Below the pieces are notes generated by a model. The model saw only the letters and a list, made by a program, of their open reading frames with translations. It was not told where the DNA came from and ran no database searches. A DNA stretch of 10,295 nucleotides from contig VBGO01000049.1 in the NCBI GenBank assembly GCA_005882525.1, forward strand, positions 1-10,295, written 5' to 3'. This DNA comes from Chloroflexota bacterium (GTDB taxonomy: Bacteria > Chloroflexota > Dormibacteria > CF-121). Position 1 is the first letter of the stretch. Every line of letters begins with the position of its first letter. Positions 1 through 7,163 of the stretch are shown in pieces. Both the position numbers and the translations under genes were made by a program.

Positions 1-876
1 CGAACCGGCGAGGCCCAGGTCGTCGTGGCGGGTGGCAACGAAAACATGTCGATCCAGCCATACCTGTTGCCCCGGGCGCAGGTCGGATGGCGCCTCGGTG
101 AAGCGGCGCTGATCGACGGCACGCTCTCGCTCGTGACGGACCCATTTGGCCGCTACCAGATGGGCGCGACGGCCGAGAAAGTCGCCGATCGCTACGGGGT
201 CTCGCGCCAGGCGCAGGATGCCTTCGCGGCGGAGAGCCAGCGGCGGGCGGCCGCGGCCATAGCGCAGGGCCGGTTCAAAGACCAGATCGTGCCGATTGCC
301 ATTCCGCAGAAGAAGGGTGAGCCGATCGTCGCCCAGATCGATGAGCATCCGCGCCCGGCCACCACCGTCGAGTCGCTCGGCCGCCTGAAGCCGGCTTTTC
401 GGGAGGGCGGCAGTGTGACCGCGGGCAACTCCTCGGGCATCAACGATGCCGGTGCCGCCGTCGTGGTGATGACCAGGGCGAAGGCTGCGGAGCTCGGAGT
501 CAACCCACAGCTCGAGTGGGTCGCGGACGCGGTCGCTGGGATCGCCCCCGAGATCATGGGGGTTGCGCCGATTTTCGCCGTCCAGAACTTGCTCAAGAAA
601 GTCGGCATGACGATCAACGACGTCGATCTGATGGAGCTCAACGAGGCCTTTGCGGCGCAGGCCGTCGCGGTCATCCGGGAGTTGGAAATCGATCCCGAAA
701 AGGTCAACCCGAACGGCGGCGCCATCGCCCTCGGCCATCCGGTCGGCGCCACCGGCGCGATCCTCACCGTCAAGCTGGCCTATGAGCTGAAGCGGCGGCA
801 GGCCGAGTGGGGGATCGTGACGATGTGTATCGGCGGGGGCCAGGGTATCGCCACCCTGTTCAGGAACCTGAACTAG
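1..876 (+). CDS. Thiolase (acetyl-CoA C-acyltransferase), 5' end missing
   Basis: This is the C-terminal 291 residues of a thiolase; the reading frame is open to the left edge, so the true start and the nucleophile-cysteine region lie outside the window. Thiolases cleave 3-ketoacyl-CoA or condense two acyl-CoA units in the cytoplasm (fatty acid breakdown, acetoacetyl-CoA or polyhydroxybutyrate precursor supply). Visible family signatures in order are a GGNENMS segment (usually GGMESMS) near the left edge, NEAFA at bases 640-654, GHPVGATGA at 733-759 with the catalytic His at 736-738, and CIGGGQG near the end with the catalytic Cys at 826-828. The protein ends in the usual place for the family, so only the N-terminus is lost. 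The neighbour to the right is an unrelated membrane protein 49 bases away. Whether the enzyme is biosynthetic or degradative cannot be told from this part. Confidence 0.95.
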   Translation, partial: RTGEAQVVVAGGNENMSIQPYLLPRAQVGWRLGEAALIDGTLSLVTDPFGRYQMGATAEKVADRYGVSRQAQDAFAAESQRRAAAAIAQGRFKDQIVPIAIPQKKGEPIVAQIDEHPRPATTVESLGRLKPAFREGGSVTAGNSSGINDAGAAVVVMTRAKAAELGVNPQLEWVADAVAGIAPEIMGVAPIFAVQNLLKKVGMTINDVDLMELNEAFAAQAVAVIRELEIDPEKVNPNGGAIALGHPVGATGAILTVKLAYELKRRQAEWGIVTMCIGGGQGIATLFRNLN

Positions 877-919
877 GCGCCACCGACTGCACGGGATCGG
901 CCCCCCGCACGTTGTATTC

Positions 920-924
920 GGAGG
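920..924 (+). promoter_or_regulatory. Ribosome binding site, ambiguous start
   Basis: GGAGG is a strong Shine-Dalgarno core. It is too close (1 base) to the ATG at 926 and rather far (13 bases) from the ATG at 938. It supports translation here but does not settle which ATG is used. Confidence 0.5.
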
Positions 925-925
925 C

Positions 926-1729
926 ATGGGCCGGATCATGCGCCGCCCGATCGTCCTCGCCGCGACCCTCGTGCTTTCGGTCGTGGCCCTCCTTCGGTTC
1001 GGCATCTTGCCGACGATCCTGGTCATGACCCTTGGCATCACCGCGGCCATCCTGGTCGGCCGGCACCAGGCTGGCCTTTTCAAGCTCCGCAGCAGTCGGC
1101 GGGGCGCGCAAACGGCGGCCTGGCGGCCGTCCGTGCAGCACAAAGAGCTACCGACGCCGACCGATGACCCAGTGATCGTCTTCTCCGAACCGGTGGTCGA
1201 GCTCTTTGCGTTGAGGACACCCCCGCTGGCGCACATCCAGCTCAGCGCCACCGTTCGCAGCGAGCTCGATGGTTTGGCCCTCGGCCGAGCCAAGCGGATC
1301 ATGGAGGCGCCAGACCTGCTGGCGCACGCCGCCGCCGACGCCGAATCGTGGCCCTATGTGGAGACGGCGGTGCAAAAGAGCCTGGCCCTGGCGCGCTCAC
1401 GTGGCATCGAGTTCCATCCTGACGGGCAACCGCGCTTGAACCAGGCACTGGCGCTGAGCGCGGCGCAGGGTGTCCTGCTCGCCGAATGGCGGCAGCTGGA
1501 AGACGGCAAGACGGTGTGGGACGGGACGAGTGCGCAAATCCGCGCCTCTGACGCGTTCGCCATTCAGCGGATCACGGAGGCGATGGAACGGCGTCAGCTG
1601 CCGGAGCTCTTCGCCGGAATCGCCCGACGCCCACCAGTCTTCGAAGTCCGCCTGCTCCTCCCCTACACGCTGGCGACGGCGTTCTTTCTCCGCCTTCGAG
1701 GCGAGCGACCGCAAGCCTTCGCGGCCTGA
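926..1729 (+). CDS. Unrecognised protein with two N-terminal membrane segments
   Basis: I do not recognise this family. The 267-residue product begins with a short basic stretch, then two hydrophobic segments (about residues 9-23 and 27-44) separated by a tight turn that contains a proline. After them comes a basic stretch (residues 46-60) and a mostly soluble, Ala- and Arg-rich helical domain. This suggests a protein anchored by a hairpin, with its main domain probably in the cytoplasm by the positive-inside rule. A GGAGG at 920-924 lies only 1 base before the ATG at 926 but 13 bases before a second in-frame ATG at 938, so the real start may be 938 (263 residues). High GC and the absence of TTA codons match the neighbouring genes. 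It lies downstream of the thiolase on the same strand and converges with the tRNA gene. Function is unknown. Confidence 0.7.
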   Translation: MGRIMRRPIVLAATLVLSVVALLRFGILPTILVMTLGITAAILVGRHQAGLFKLRSSRRGAQTAAWRPSVQHKELPTPTDDPVIVFSEPVVELFALRTPPLAHIQLSATVRSELDGLALGRAKRIMEAPDLLAHAAADAESWPYVETAVQKSLALARSRGIEFHPDGQPRLNQALALSAAQGVLLAEWRQLEDGKTVWDGTSAQIRASDAFAIQRITEAMERRQLPELFAGIARRPPVFEVRLLLPYTLATAFFLRLRGERPQAFAA

Positions 1730-1756
1730 GCCGTCGATGAGCGTCGCCCAGCCCAG

Positions 1757-1843
1757 TGGTGCCGGGACAGGGACTCGAACCCTGACGCCCTTACGGGCAG
1801 GCGATTTTAAGTCGCCAACGTCTACCTATTCCGTCATCCCGGC
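1757..1843 (-). tRNA. tRNA-Leu(UAA), CCA end encoded
   Basis: Read on the minus strand, the 5' acceptor GCCGGGA (1843-1837) pairs fully with TCCCGGC (1767-1761), followed by discriminator A at 1760 and an encoded CCA (1759-1757). The D arm has an ACG/CGT stem around a loop containing GGTAGA. The anticodon arm is GGCGA-CTTAAAA-TCGCC, giving anticodon TAA. The long variable arm has a GCCC-GTAA-GGGC hairpin, as expected of a class II leucine tRNA. The T arm is CAGGG-TTCGAGT-CCCTG. The tRNA decodes UUA (and can wobble to UUG), a codon that is very rare in this GC-rich window. It sits 44 bases after the stop of the bactofilin-like gene on the same strand and converges with the plus-strand gene ending at 1729. 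Confidence 0.97.
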
Positions 1844-1852
1844 GCGAGCAAC

Positions 1853-1858
1853 ATTGTA
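1853..1858 (-). promoter_or_regulatory. Candidate -10 box of the tRNA-Leu gene
   Basis: TACAAT on the minus strand matches the TATAAT consensus at five of six positions and ends 9 bases before the mature tRNA 5' end, which would leave a leader of only a few bases. No good -35 hexamer is seen 16-18 bases upstream. The site is plausible but weak, and read-through from the upstream gene is an alternative. Confidence 0.4.
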
Positions 1859-1887
1859 GGGCGCCTTCCGTAGCCTCCTGCCTCGAC

Positions 1888-3054
1888 CTACGCCGCGGCC
1901 GGTCGCATCCGGGCACGCCGGCTCACAGCCAGCGCCAGCGCGCCGGTGCCGAAGACCAGCGCCGCCAGGCCGACCAGCACGCCCAGTACCGGGATGAGTC
2001 CGAGCACGGTCAGCAGGACGAGCCCACCCAGCAGCGCGATGGCATCGTGGTACTGACCCCAGCCCAGCTGGGCGAAGATCAGCCGCCCCAGCAGAAATCC
2101 GGAAACGACATAGCCGAGGGCCAGCGCCAGGATCCAGAGCGGGACCAGCAGGAGCCCGAGCCACCAGCCGCCGATCAACAGGCCGACGATGAAGGCGATC
2201 ACGGCCACGATTGGCGTGACCACGACGATGGCGGCCCCGATGCCGAGGCTGAGCCACGGCTCCGACCGCAGGATGTCGATGCTCCGCGTGCTGAAGCGTG
2301 GCAGCAGGAGGATCGCGAGCAGGCCGAGGGCGAAGATCCCGATCAGCCCGCGCAGCCAACCAAGCAAGCCGCGGCCGAGGTTCGGGCCCGCGTCAGTCGG
2401 CGTATGCCGCGTCACCGTCCCGGCAACATGCGCGCCATTGACCAGCTGGGCCTGATTGTTGCTGGTGTAGTCGAGGTTGCCGGCGATTTGCGCGCCATCG
2501 AGCTTGAGATGGTCAACCCTTCCGCGCACATCGCCACCGACGCGATTCCGGAGGGTCAGGCTACCCGATGACATCTGGACCCGGCGGGCGATCGGCGCGG
2601 ACACCGTCGCGGTTCCACCGGCGATCACCAGATCGCGACCGATGGTGCTGCCGGATCCGATGTCGACTCTTCCGCCGGTCACGACGATGTCTTGCGCGAC
2701 CGGCCCGTTGAGCGTGAGGTTGCCGCCGCCTGCGATGATGCTGCCGCCCACGTGTCCGGTGACATTGATGGTCCCGCCGCCGAGGATCAGGTCTCCGGTA
2801 ACGTTGCCCGAGACGGTGATCGTCCCGCCGCCGGCGATGACCTTCCCGTTGACGGTTCCCTGGATGCTGATCGTGCCGGCCCCCGCGTAGATATCGTCGT
2901 TGACCGTTTCACCGGGACCGACCGTGACGTCGGAGCCCTGTCGAAGGTCGGCGGCCGCGGTCTGGACCGGCAGCCACGCGAACAGAGCCGCGACCATGAT
3001 CGACCCACCGAGCGCTGTCAGCCCGCGACGTTGCATCGCGCGTGTGCGTGCCAT
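1888..3054 (-). CDS. Bactofilin-like beta-solenoid protein with signal peptide and C-terminal membrane domain
   Basis: The 388-residue product has three parts. Residues 1-35 look like a signal peptide: a basic start, a hydrophobic core, then Ala-rich TAAA before Asp36. Residues 54-193 form a beta-solenoid of about eight turns, several of exactly 17 residues, following a pattern like IAGGGTITVSGNVTGD; this resembles the bactofilin / polymer-forming family, whose cytoplasmic members build filaments. Residues 229-378 hold about four to five hydrophobic helices (near 234-251, 266-291, 294-322, 337-355 and 357-377). The predicted arrangement is an extracytoplasmic solenoid tethered to the membrane. 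I chose the ATG at 3054 because an AGGAGGG (3067-3061) sits 6 bases upstream; this also puts the signal peptide at the very N-terminus. The gene follows the ABC permease by 74 bases on the same strand and may be separate from that operon. A cell-envelope structural or stress role is inference. Confidence 0.85.
   Translation of the reverse strand: MARTRAMQRRGLTALGGSIMVAALFAWLPVQTAAADLRQGSDVTVGPGETVNDDIYAGAGTISIQGTVNGKVIAGGGTITVSGNVTGDLILGGGTINVTGHVGGSIIAGGGNLTLNGPVAQDIVVTGGRVDIGSGSTIGRDLVIAGGTATVSAPIARRVQMSSGSLTLRNRVGGDVRGRVDHLKLDGAQIAGNLDYTSNNQAQLVNGAHVAGTVTRHTPTDAGPNLGRGLLGWLRGLIGIFALGLLAILLLPRFSTRSIDILRSEPWLSLGIGAAIVVVTPIVAVIAFIVGLLIGGWWLGLLLVPLWILALALGYVVSGFLLGRLIFAQLGWGQYHDAIALLGGLVLLTVLGLIPVLGVLVGLAALVFGTGALALAVSRRARMRPAAA
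2476..2895 (-). repeat. Coding repeats of about 51 bases (17-residue solenoid turns)
   Basis: Within the solenoid-coding region the protein repeats with a 17-residue period. Residues 72-88, 89-105, 106-122, 142-158 and 159-175 are exact 17-mers, and the remaining turns are 17-19 long. Each turn begins with a hydrophobic triplet, then a G-rich corner, then alternating T/S and hydrophobic residues, then a G-x-V corner. The DNA copies are diverged, so this is a protein-fold repeat and not a recent tandem duplication. Confidence 0.7.
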
Positions 3055-3060
3055 CCCATG

Positions 3061-3067
3061 CCCTCCT
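3061..3067 (-). promoter_or_regulatory. Ribosome binding site that decides the start of the bactofilin-like gene
   Basis: AGGAGGG on the minus strand ends 6 bases before the ATG at 3054. It lies downstream of another in-frame ATG at 3099, which has no comparable site and would put 15 polar residues before the signal peptide. This favours 3054. Confidence 0.75.
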
Positions 3068-3128
3068 GATGCAGCAGCGACCTGGTTGCATTCTCGCACC
3101 GTCGCGACCGTCCGGCTTGAACGCGAGC

Positions 3129-4010
3129 TCAGGCGGGGCGGCGAAGACTCCAGATGGCGATGCCGAGCATCACGACGCCGAAGGCCAGCACCAGAGCGAC
3201 CTCAGTCATAAGGGGAAGCGTCTGGCCGCCCACGGTCAAGCCGAGCCGGTCGGTGACCGCGGCGGGAACGCCCGAGGCGCCCAGGATGACGCGCCGGAGC
3301 GGGTCGATGCCGTAGGCCGCGGGGTCGATCCGGGTCAGGCCGGTCATCCACCAGGGAAGATTGCCCAGCGGGAAGAGTGCCCCCGACAGGAAGAAGATCG
3401 GCATCATCAGGAAGTTGATGACCGCCTGGAATCCCTGGATCGACTTGATCCCGGCGGCCAGGACGACGCCAAGCGTCGTCAACGCGAATGCCAGGACAAA
3501 GATCAATGGAATGAGCTCGAGCACCGCCAGCGGGGTCAGGCTGACTCCGACGATCGGCGCCAGCACGAGCAGGAGGATGCCCTGTACCATCGCCTGGGTG
3601 CTACCCCCCAGCGCCTTGCCGATGGCGATCGCGGAGCGATCGATGGGCGCGACCAGGACTTCCTTGAGGAAGCCGAACTCGCGATCCCAGACGATCGACA
3701 TGGCGCTGAAAATCGACGTGAACAACACGGCCATGCCGATGATCCCGGGATAGATAAATTGCACGTAGTTGATCGACGGCGCTCCACCCAGGCCGCCGCC
3801 GATACCCCGCAGCGACGAGCTGAGGCCCGTGCCAAAGATCAGGAGGAAGAGCAGCGGCTGCGCCAGTGAAGCCAAAAGCCGCAGCCGGTCGCGCGAGTAG
3901 CGCAGGACATCGCGATACCAGATGATGTAGATCGCCCGCAGCGTGGCGCGCCGCGTATCGACGCGGCGAACGCTCGCGGGCCGGGTCTGAGCGGCGACTG
4001 GAACGGCCAT
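3129..4010 (-). CDS. ABC-2 type exporter permease, DrrB-like
   Basis: The 293-residue protein fits the size and layout of ABC-2 permeases of the daunorubicin-resistance DrrB type: a cytoplasmic N-terminus (about residues 1-45), a first membrane helix with QPLLFLLIFG near 51-60, and about six helices in all. Family marks include the cytoplasmic segment with WDREFGFLKEVLVAP after the second helix, which is thought to contact the ATPase, and FFLSGALFPLGNLP before the last periplasmic loop. It should pair as a dimer with the ATPase encoded directly upstream to export a hydrophobic small molecule or lipid. Its ATG at 4010 overlaps the ATPase stop as TGATG, a sign of translational coupling and fixed stoichiometry. 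It is the last gene of the MarR-MFS-ATPase-permease run. The substrate cannot be read from the sequence. Confidence 0.93.
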   Translation of the reverse strand: MAVPVAAQTRPASVRRVDTRRATLRAIYIIWYRDVLRYSRDRLRLLASLAQPLLFLLIFGTGLSSSLRGIGGGLGGAPSINYVQFIYPGIIGMAVLFTSIFSAMSIVWDREFGFLKEVLVAPIDRSAIAIGKALGGSTQAMVQGILLLVLAPIVGVSLTPLAVLELIPLIFVLAFALTTLGVVLAAGIKSIQGFQAVINFLMMPIFFLSGALFPLGNLPWWMTGLTRIDPAAYGIDPLRRVILGASGVPAAVTDRLGLTVGGQTLPLMTEVALVLAFGVVMLGIAIWSLRRPA

Positions 4011-4996
4011 CAGCGACGCCGGCCTCCAAACCGGGCTCCCATCATGCGCATGCGGTCCAACGCTCCCGCCTGCTCCTCGCGGATGGCGCGCCCCGTGAGC
4101 TTGAGGAAGACATCGTCGAGGCTGGGCCGCCGAAGCGTCACCGCCGTCACCCGCGCGGAGAGGTCGCGTACCAAGCGTGGGATAAGGGCGGCGCCGTCCG
4201 ATGCCTCGATGCGCAGCGTGCCGTTGTCCGCTGCGGGTTGCAGCCCGAACTTCGAGGCGAGTTCGGCGGCGCTGGCGGTGTTATCCGTGGTCGCGATCGT
4301 GATGACATCGCCGCCGACGTGCGCTTTGAGTTCGTCGGGCGTGCCGAGGGCGACGATCCGCCCCATGTCAATGATGGCGATGCGGTCGCAGAACTCGGCC
4401 TCATCCATGTAATGCGTCGTCATGAAGATCGTGATGCCTTCGCGGCGGCGCAGGTCTTTAAGGTAATCCCAGATGTGGCTCCGCGTCTGCGGATCGAGTC
4501 CGCGCGTCGGCTCGTCGAGAAACAGGACTTCGGGCGCGTGCAAGATGCCGCGCGCGATTTCCAGTCGGCGCTTCATGCCGCCCGAGAAGGTCATGACTTT
4601 CGAGTTGGCCCGATCCGCCAGCTCGACCATTCCGAGCACCTCGTCGATCCGCTGTGCGCGGATCGCCCGCGGTACGTCGTAGAGAAAGGCGTGAAATTCG
4701 AGGTTCTCCCGTGCCGTCAGCTGCTCATCGAGGGCCGGGTCCTGGAAGACGAGGCCGATCCGGGCGCGCACCGAGTCCGGGTCACGGGCGACGTCGAAAC
4801 CCGCCACCGCGGCGCGCCCGGAGGTCGGCCGCAGCAGCGTGCACAGCATACTGATCGTGGTCGACTTGCCGGCGCCGTTCGGGCCCAGGAAGCCGAAGAT
4901 CTCGCCGGGCAAGATCGAGAGGTCGATGCCGCGCACCGCCTCGATCTCACCGTAGCGCTTGACCAGTTGCTCGGTCGCGATCGCCGCGTCAGCCAT
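4010..4996 (-). CDS. ABC exporter ATPase, DrrA-like
   Basis: The 328-residue protein is a single nucleotide-binding domain with all motifs intact: Walker A GPNGAGKST (38-46), Q-loop Gln85, ABC signature SGGMKRR (138-144), Walker B VLFLDEP (157-163), D-loop GLD just after it, and H-loop His195 in TTHYMDEAE. The roughly 100 residues after residue 225 include a segment (RVTAVTLRRPSLDDVFLKLTG) typical of the DrrA / drug-exporter subfamily. It powers export by the permease encoded next, with which it shares a TGATG stop/start overlap. Its own ATG at 4996 is 3 bases after the stop of the MFS exporter gene, with only a weak GGATGAG upstream, so translation probably depends on ribosomes arriving from that gene. 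Family assignment is firm; the substrate (drug, antibiotic or glycolipid) is unknown. Confidence 0.95.
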   Translation of the reverse strand: MADAAIATEQLVKRYGEIEAVRGIDLSILPGEIFGFLGPNGAGKSTTISMLCTLLRPTSGRAAVAGFDVARDPDSVRARIGLVFQDPALDEQLTARENLEFHAFLYDVPRAIRAQRIDEVLGMVELADRANSKVMTFSGGMKRRLEIARGILHAPEVLFLDEPTRGLDPQTRSHIWDYLKDLRRREGITIFMTTHYMDEAEFCDRIAIIDMGRIVALGTPDELKAHVGGDVITIATTDNTASAAELASKFGLQPAADNGTLRIEASDGAALIPRLVRDLSARVTAVTLRRPSLDDVFLKLTGRAIREEQAGALDRMRMMGARFGGRRR

Positions 4997-4999
4997 GAC

Positions 5000-6607
5000 T
5001 CATCCGACCGCGGCCGCCGGGATCTCACCAGCGTCGGCCTGCCGCTGCGGTTGGCGCGAGCGCAGTGGCACGTCGGGCATGAAGAGCGAGGCGATCAGCG
5101 CAATCGCGGAGAGCACGACCGCGATCAGAAACAGGTCGTGGAGGGTGAGCGCGAGCGCCGTGCGGACGGCGTGCATCGCCTGATCGTAGAGCGGCGCCAG
5201 CTGTAGCGGCAGCGCCGCTTTTCGCGCGGCGATCCGGGCCGGATCGAGCAACTCGTTCGGATTGCCGGCGGAGTTGCCCAGGGCACTTAGGAATGTCCCC
5301 GGAAGGTGGAGCTTGGCGATTTCGGAGGCGATGGCGCCTGGTAACCGCTGCGCCAGGATGCTGCCGAGGATGGCCGAGCTCACGGTCCCGCCCACGTTGC
5401 GCCAGAACTGGATCTGACTGGTCCCGACACCGAGGTAACGCATCGGTAGGGCGCTCTGCACGGCATTGATGTAGAGCGGCATGGTGACACCCAGCCCCAG
5501 GCCGACCAGGACGATGTCGATCGTGATCGACATCTGGGCGGTCGACGTCGTGGTCTGGGCGAGGAGGTAGATCCCGATCATCATCAGCGCGACGCCAACG
5601 GTGCCCAGGTAATGATAGTGCTTGATCCGCGGGATCAGCTGCCCCGAGAGGATGCTGGCCACGATCAGGCCGAGCATCATCGGGGTGAGCAGCAAGCCGG
5701 AGTTGGTGACACTGGCACCGAGCACGCCCTGGAGCTCGAGCGGGACGAAGATGATCATCCCGAACATCCCGAGGGCGGCGAAGAAGCCGACCACCATCGA
5801 GACGGCAAAGGCCCGGTTCTTGAAGAGCGCGAACGGGACGATTGGCTCCTTGACCCGCTGCTCGATGATGAAAAACGCGACCAGCATGGCCAAACCGAAA
5901 CCCAGCAGGCCAAGGACCTGGAACGAGGTCCACCCCTGGTCCTTCGCGACCGAGAGCGCGACCAGCACCGGGATCAGCCCTGCGGCGAGCGCCGCCGACC
6001 CGATGAAGTCGATGTCACGCCAGGACGCCCTGGTCCGCACGAATGGCAGGAAGGCGGCCACCACCAGGACGCCGAGGAGGCCGACCGGGAGGTTCACGTA
6101 GAACACCCAGCGCCAGCCGAGGTTGTCGGTCAAGAAGCCGCCGACGATCGGGCCGATGATCGAGGAGAGACCGAACACAGCGCCGAAGAGGCCCTGGATT
6201 CGCGCGCGCTCCGCCGGCGTGTAGATGTCGCCAAGGACGGTGAACGCCGACGCGAACAGCATTCCGCCGAAGAGGCCCTGGATGATCCGGAAGACGATCA
6301 GCTGGGTCATGTCCTGGGCGATGCCGCAGAGCGCCGAGGCGGCGACGAACCCGACCATGCCGGCGATCAGGAATGGCTTGCGACCGAAGAGGTCTCCGAG
6401 CTTGCCGGCGATTGGCACGACGACCGTCGAGGCCACGAGATAGCCGGTGATCAGCCAGGAGTAGCGATCGAGACCGTTCAGCTCGGCGACGATGCGCGGC
6501 AACGCCGTGCCGACGATCGTCTGGTCGAGCGCCGCGAGCAGCAGCGCCAGCATCACGCCGGCGGTCGCCAGGACTTTGATCCGGGTGGTCAGCTCAGCTT
6601 GTGGCAT
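5000..6607 (-). CDS. MFS drug exporter, 14-TM DHA2 (EmrB/QacA-like), MarR-linked
   Basis: The 535-residue product is a proton-driven multidrug exporter of the inner membrane. It carries motif D1 LDQTIVGTALP (27-37), motif A GKLGDLFGRK (68-77), the drug-antiporter motif C GPIVGGF (152-158) and GWRWVFYVNLPVGLL (164-178). Its length and hydrophobicity fit 14 helices, with a long external loop before the last helix (about 430-490). Asp28 in the first helix is typical of the subfamily. The ATG at 6607 overlaps the end of the MarR gene by 14 bases and has a strong AGGAAGG at 6622-6616, 8 bases upstream, inside that gene. Co-expression with the MarR regulator and the ABC exporter is strongly suggested. 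Residue 422 is encoded by TTA (5344-5342), one of only two such codons seen in the window. Confidence 0.95.
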   Translation of the reverse strand: MPQAELTTRIKVLATAGVMLALLLAALDQTIVGTALPRIVAELNGLDRYSWLITGYLVASTVVVPIAGKLGDLFGRKPFLIAGMVGFVAASALCGIAQDMTQLIVFRIIQGLFGGMLFASAFTVLGDIYTPAERARIQGLFGAVFGLSSIIGPIVGGFLTDNLGWRWVFYVNLPVGLLGVLVVAAFLPFVRTRASWRDIDFIGSAALAAGLIPVLVALSVAKDQGWTSFQVLGLLGFGLAMLVAFFIIEQRVKEPIVPFALFKNRAFAVSMVVGFFAALGMFGMIIFVPLELQGVLGASVTNSGLLLTPMMLGLIVASILSGQLIPRIKHYHYLGTVGVALMMIGIYLLAQTTTSTAQMSITIDIVLVGLGLGVTMPLYINAVQSALPMRYLGVGTSQIQFWRNVGGTVSSAILGSILAQRLPGAIASEIAKLHLPGTFLSALGNSAGNPNELLDPARIAARKAALPLQLAPLYDQAMHAVRTALALTLHDLFLIAVVLSAIALIASLFMPDVPLRSRQPQRQADAGEIPAAAVG

Positions 6608-7163
6608 GGGTTTTTCCTTCCTCGACGCTCATCGCCTGTATCAGGCGGAGGCACATATGGCGCAGTTGAATCAGCTCCGAGTCCTTGAACCCACGGGTTA
6701 ACCCGGCTTGGCCGGCCACCGCCTCCTGCCAGAGCGCCTTGACACGCTCCCGCCCCTGGTCGGTGATCTCGGCGTGGACCGCGCGGCGATCATTGGGATC
6801 GTCCACGCGTTTGACGAGACGGTCGCGCTCCAGGTTATCGACGAGCCCGGTCACCGTGCGGGGGGCAACGTCCAGCATGCCCGCGAGGTCGCCCATCGTC
6901 ATCCGGCCATCTGCCTGGTGATGCAGGCGCACCAGGATCTGAAAGCGACCCTCGCTCAGCCCGTGCTGATCGGCCCAGCGCTCCATCATCTGGTGCATCC
7001 TTTTGCCGAGGATGCGAACGGCCGCCATGGCTTCGGTCCCCGGCTCGATTTTCCGACCGGTGCGGGCCAAGATTCCCCGTATCCGGGGATCGAAGAGAAA
7101 GCCGTTCGGATCGGGCTGGAACTCCGTGGCATCGTGCTCGGCCTTAAAAGTGAGCGAACTCAT
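6594..7163 (-). CDS. MarR-family transcriptional regulator
   Basis: The 189-residue product has the winged helix-turn-helix of MarR repressors: a dimerisation helix (about 44-66), the helix-turn-helix region (about 70-112, with MTMGDLAGMLDVAPRTVTGLVDNLE) and a wing with DPNDRRAVH (122-130), followed by C-terminal dimer helices. Such proteins usually repress an adjacent exporter operon and release DNA on binding a phenolic or other small ligand. About 45 residues before the first dimer helix is longer than usual for MarR. I chose the ATG at 7163 because GAGG (7176-7173) lies 9 bases upstream; an in-frame ATG at 7205 has no such site and would run through the likely promoter. The gene leads the MFS-ABC run and overlaps the MFS start by 14 bases, so it is probably an autoregulator of the whole unit. 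Residue 155 is encoded by TTA. Confidence 0.93.
   Translation of the reverse strand: MSSLTFKAEHDATEFQPDPNGFLFDPRIRGILARTGRKIEPGTEAMAAVRILGKRMHQMMERWADQHGLSEGRFQILVRLHHQADGRMTMGDLAGMLDVAPRTVTGLVDNLERDRLVKRVDDPNDRRAVHAEITDQGRERVKALWQEAVAGQAGLTRGFKDSELIQLRHMCLRLIQAMSVEEGKTHATS
6616..6622 (-). promoter_or_regulatory. Ribosome binding site of the MarR-linked MFS gene
   Basis: AGGAAGG on the minus strand lies 8 bases before the ATG at 6607 and inside the 3' end of the MarR gene. It supports the 14-base gene overlap as real and the ATG at 6607 as the start. Confidence 0.7.

Noticed and set aside
1757..1843. tRNA-Leu gene as an integration site for a mobile element
   Set aside because: No integrase gene and no second copy of the tRNA 3' end were seen. 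The efflux island lies on the 5' side of the tRNA, not the side where tRNA-targeting elements normally insert.
2476..2895. Regularly spaced repeats as a possible CRISPR array
   Set aside because: The repeats are diverged, lie inside one open reading frame and follow a 17-residue protein period. There are no identical repeats with unique spacers.
3055..3099. Start of the bactofilin-like gene at 3099
   Set aside because: No ribosome binding site there, and it would put 15 polar residues ahead of the signal peptide. AGGAGGG before the ATG at 3054 is far better.
3042..5206. Plus-strand open frames opposite the ABC permease and ATPase genes (3042-3869 and 4238-5206)
   Set aside because: They are charged, low-complexity antisense shadows. 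The minus-strand genes carry complete ABC motifs and coupled starts.
5612..6688. Long plus-strand open frame (358 codons) opposite the MarR-linked MFS gene
   Set aside because: Its product is a low-complexity run of charged residues (D, E, R, H, Q), the usual antisense shadow of a hydrophobic GC-rich membrane-protein gene. The minus-strand frame has full MFS motifs.
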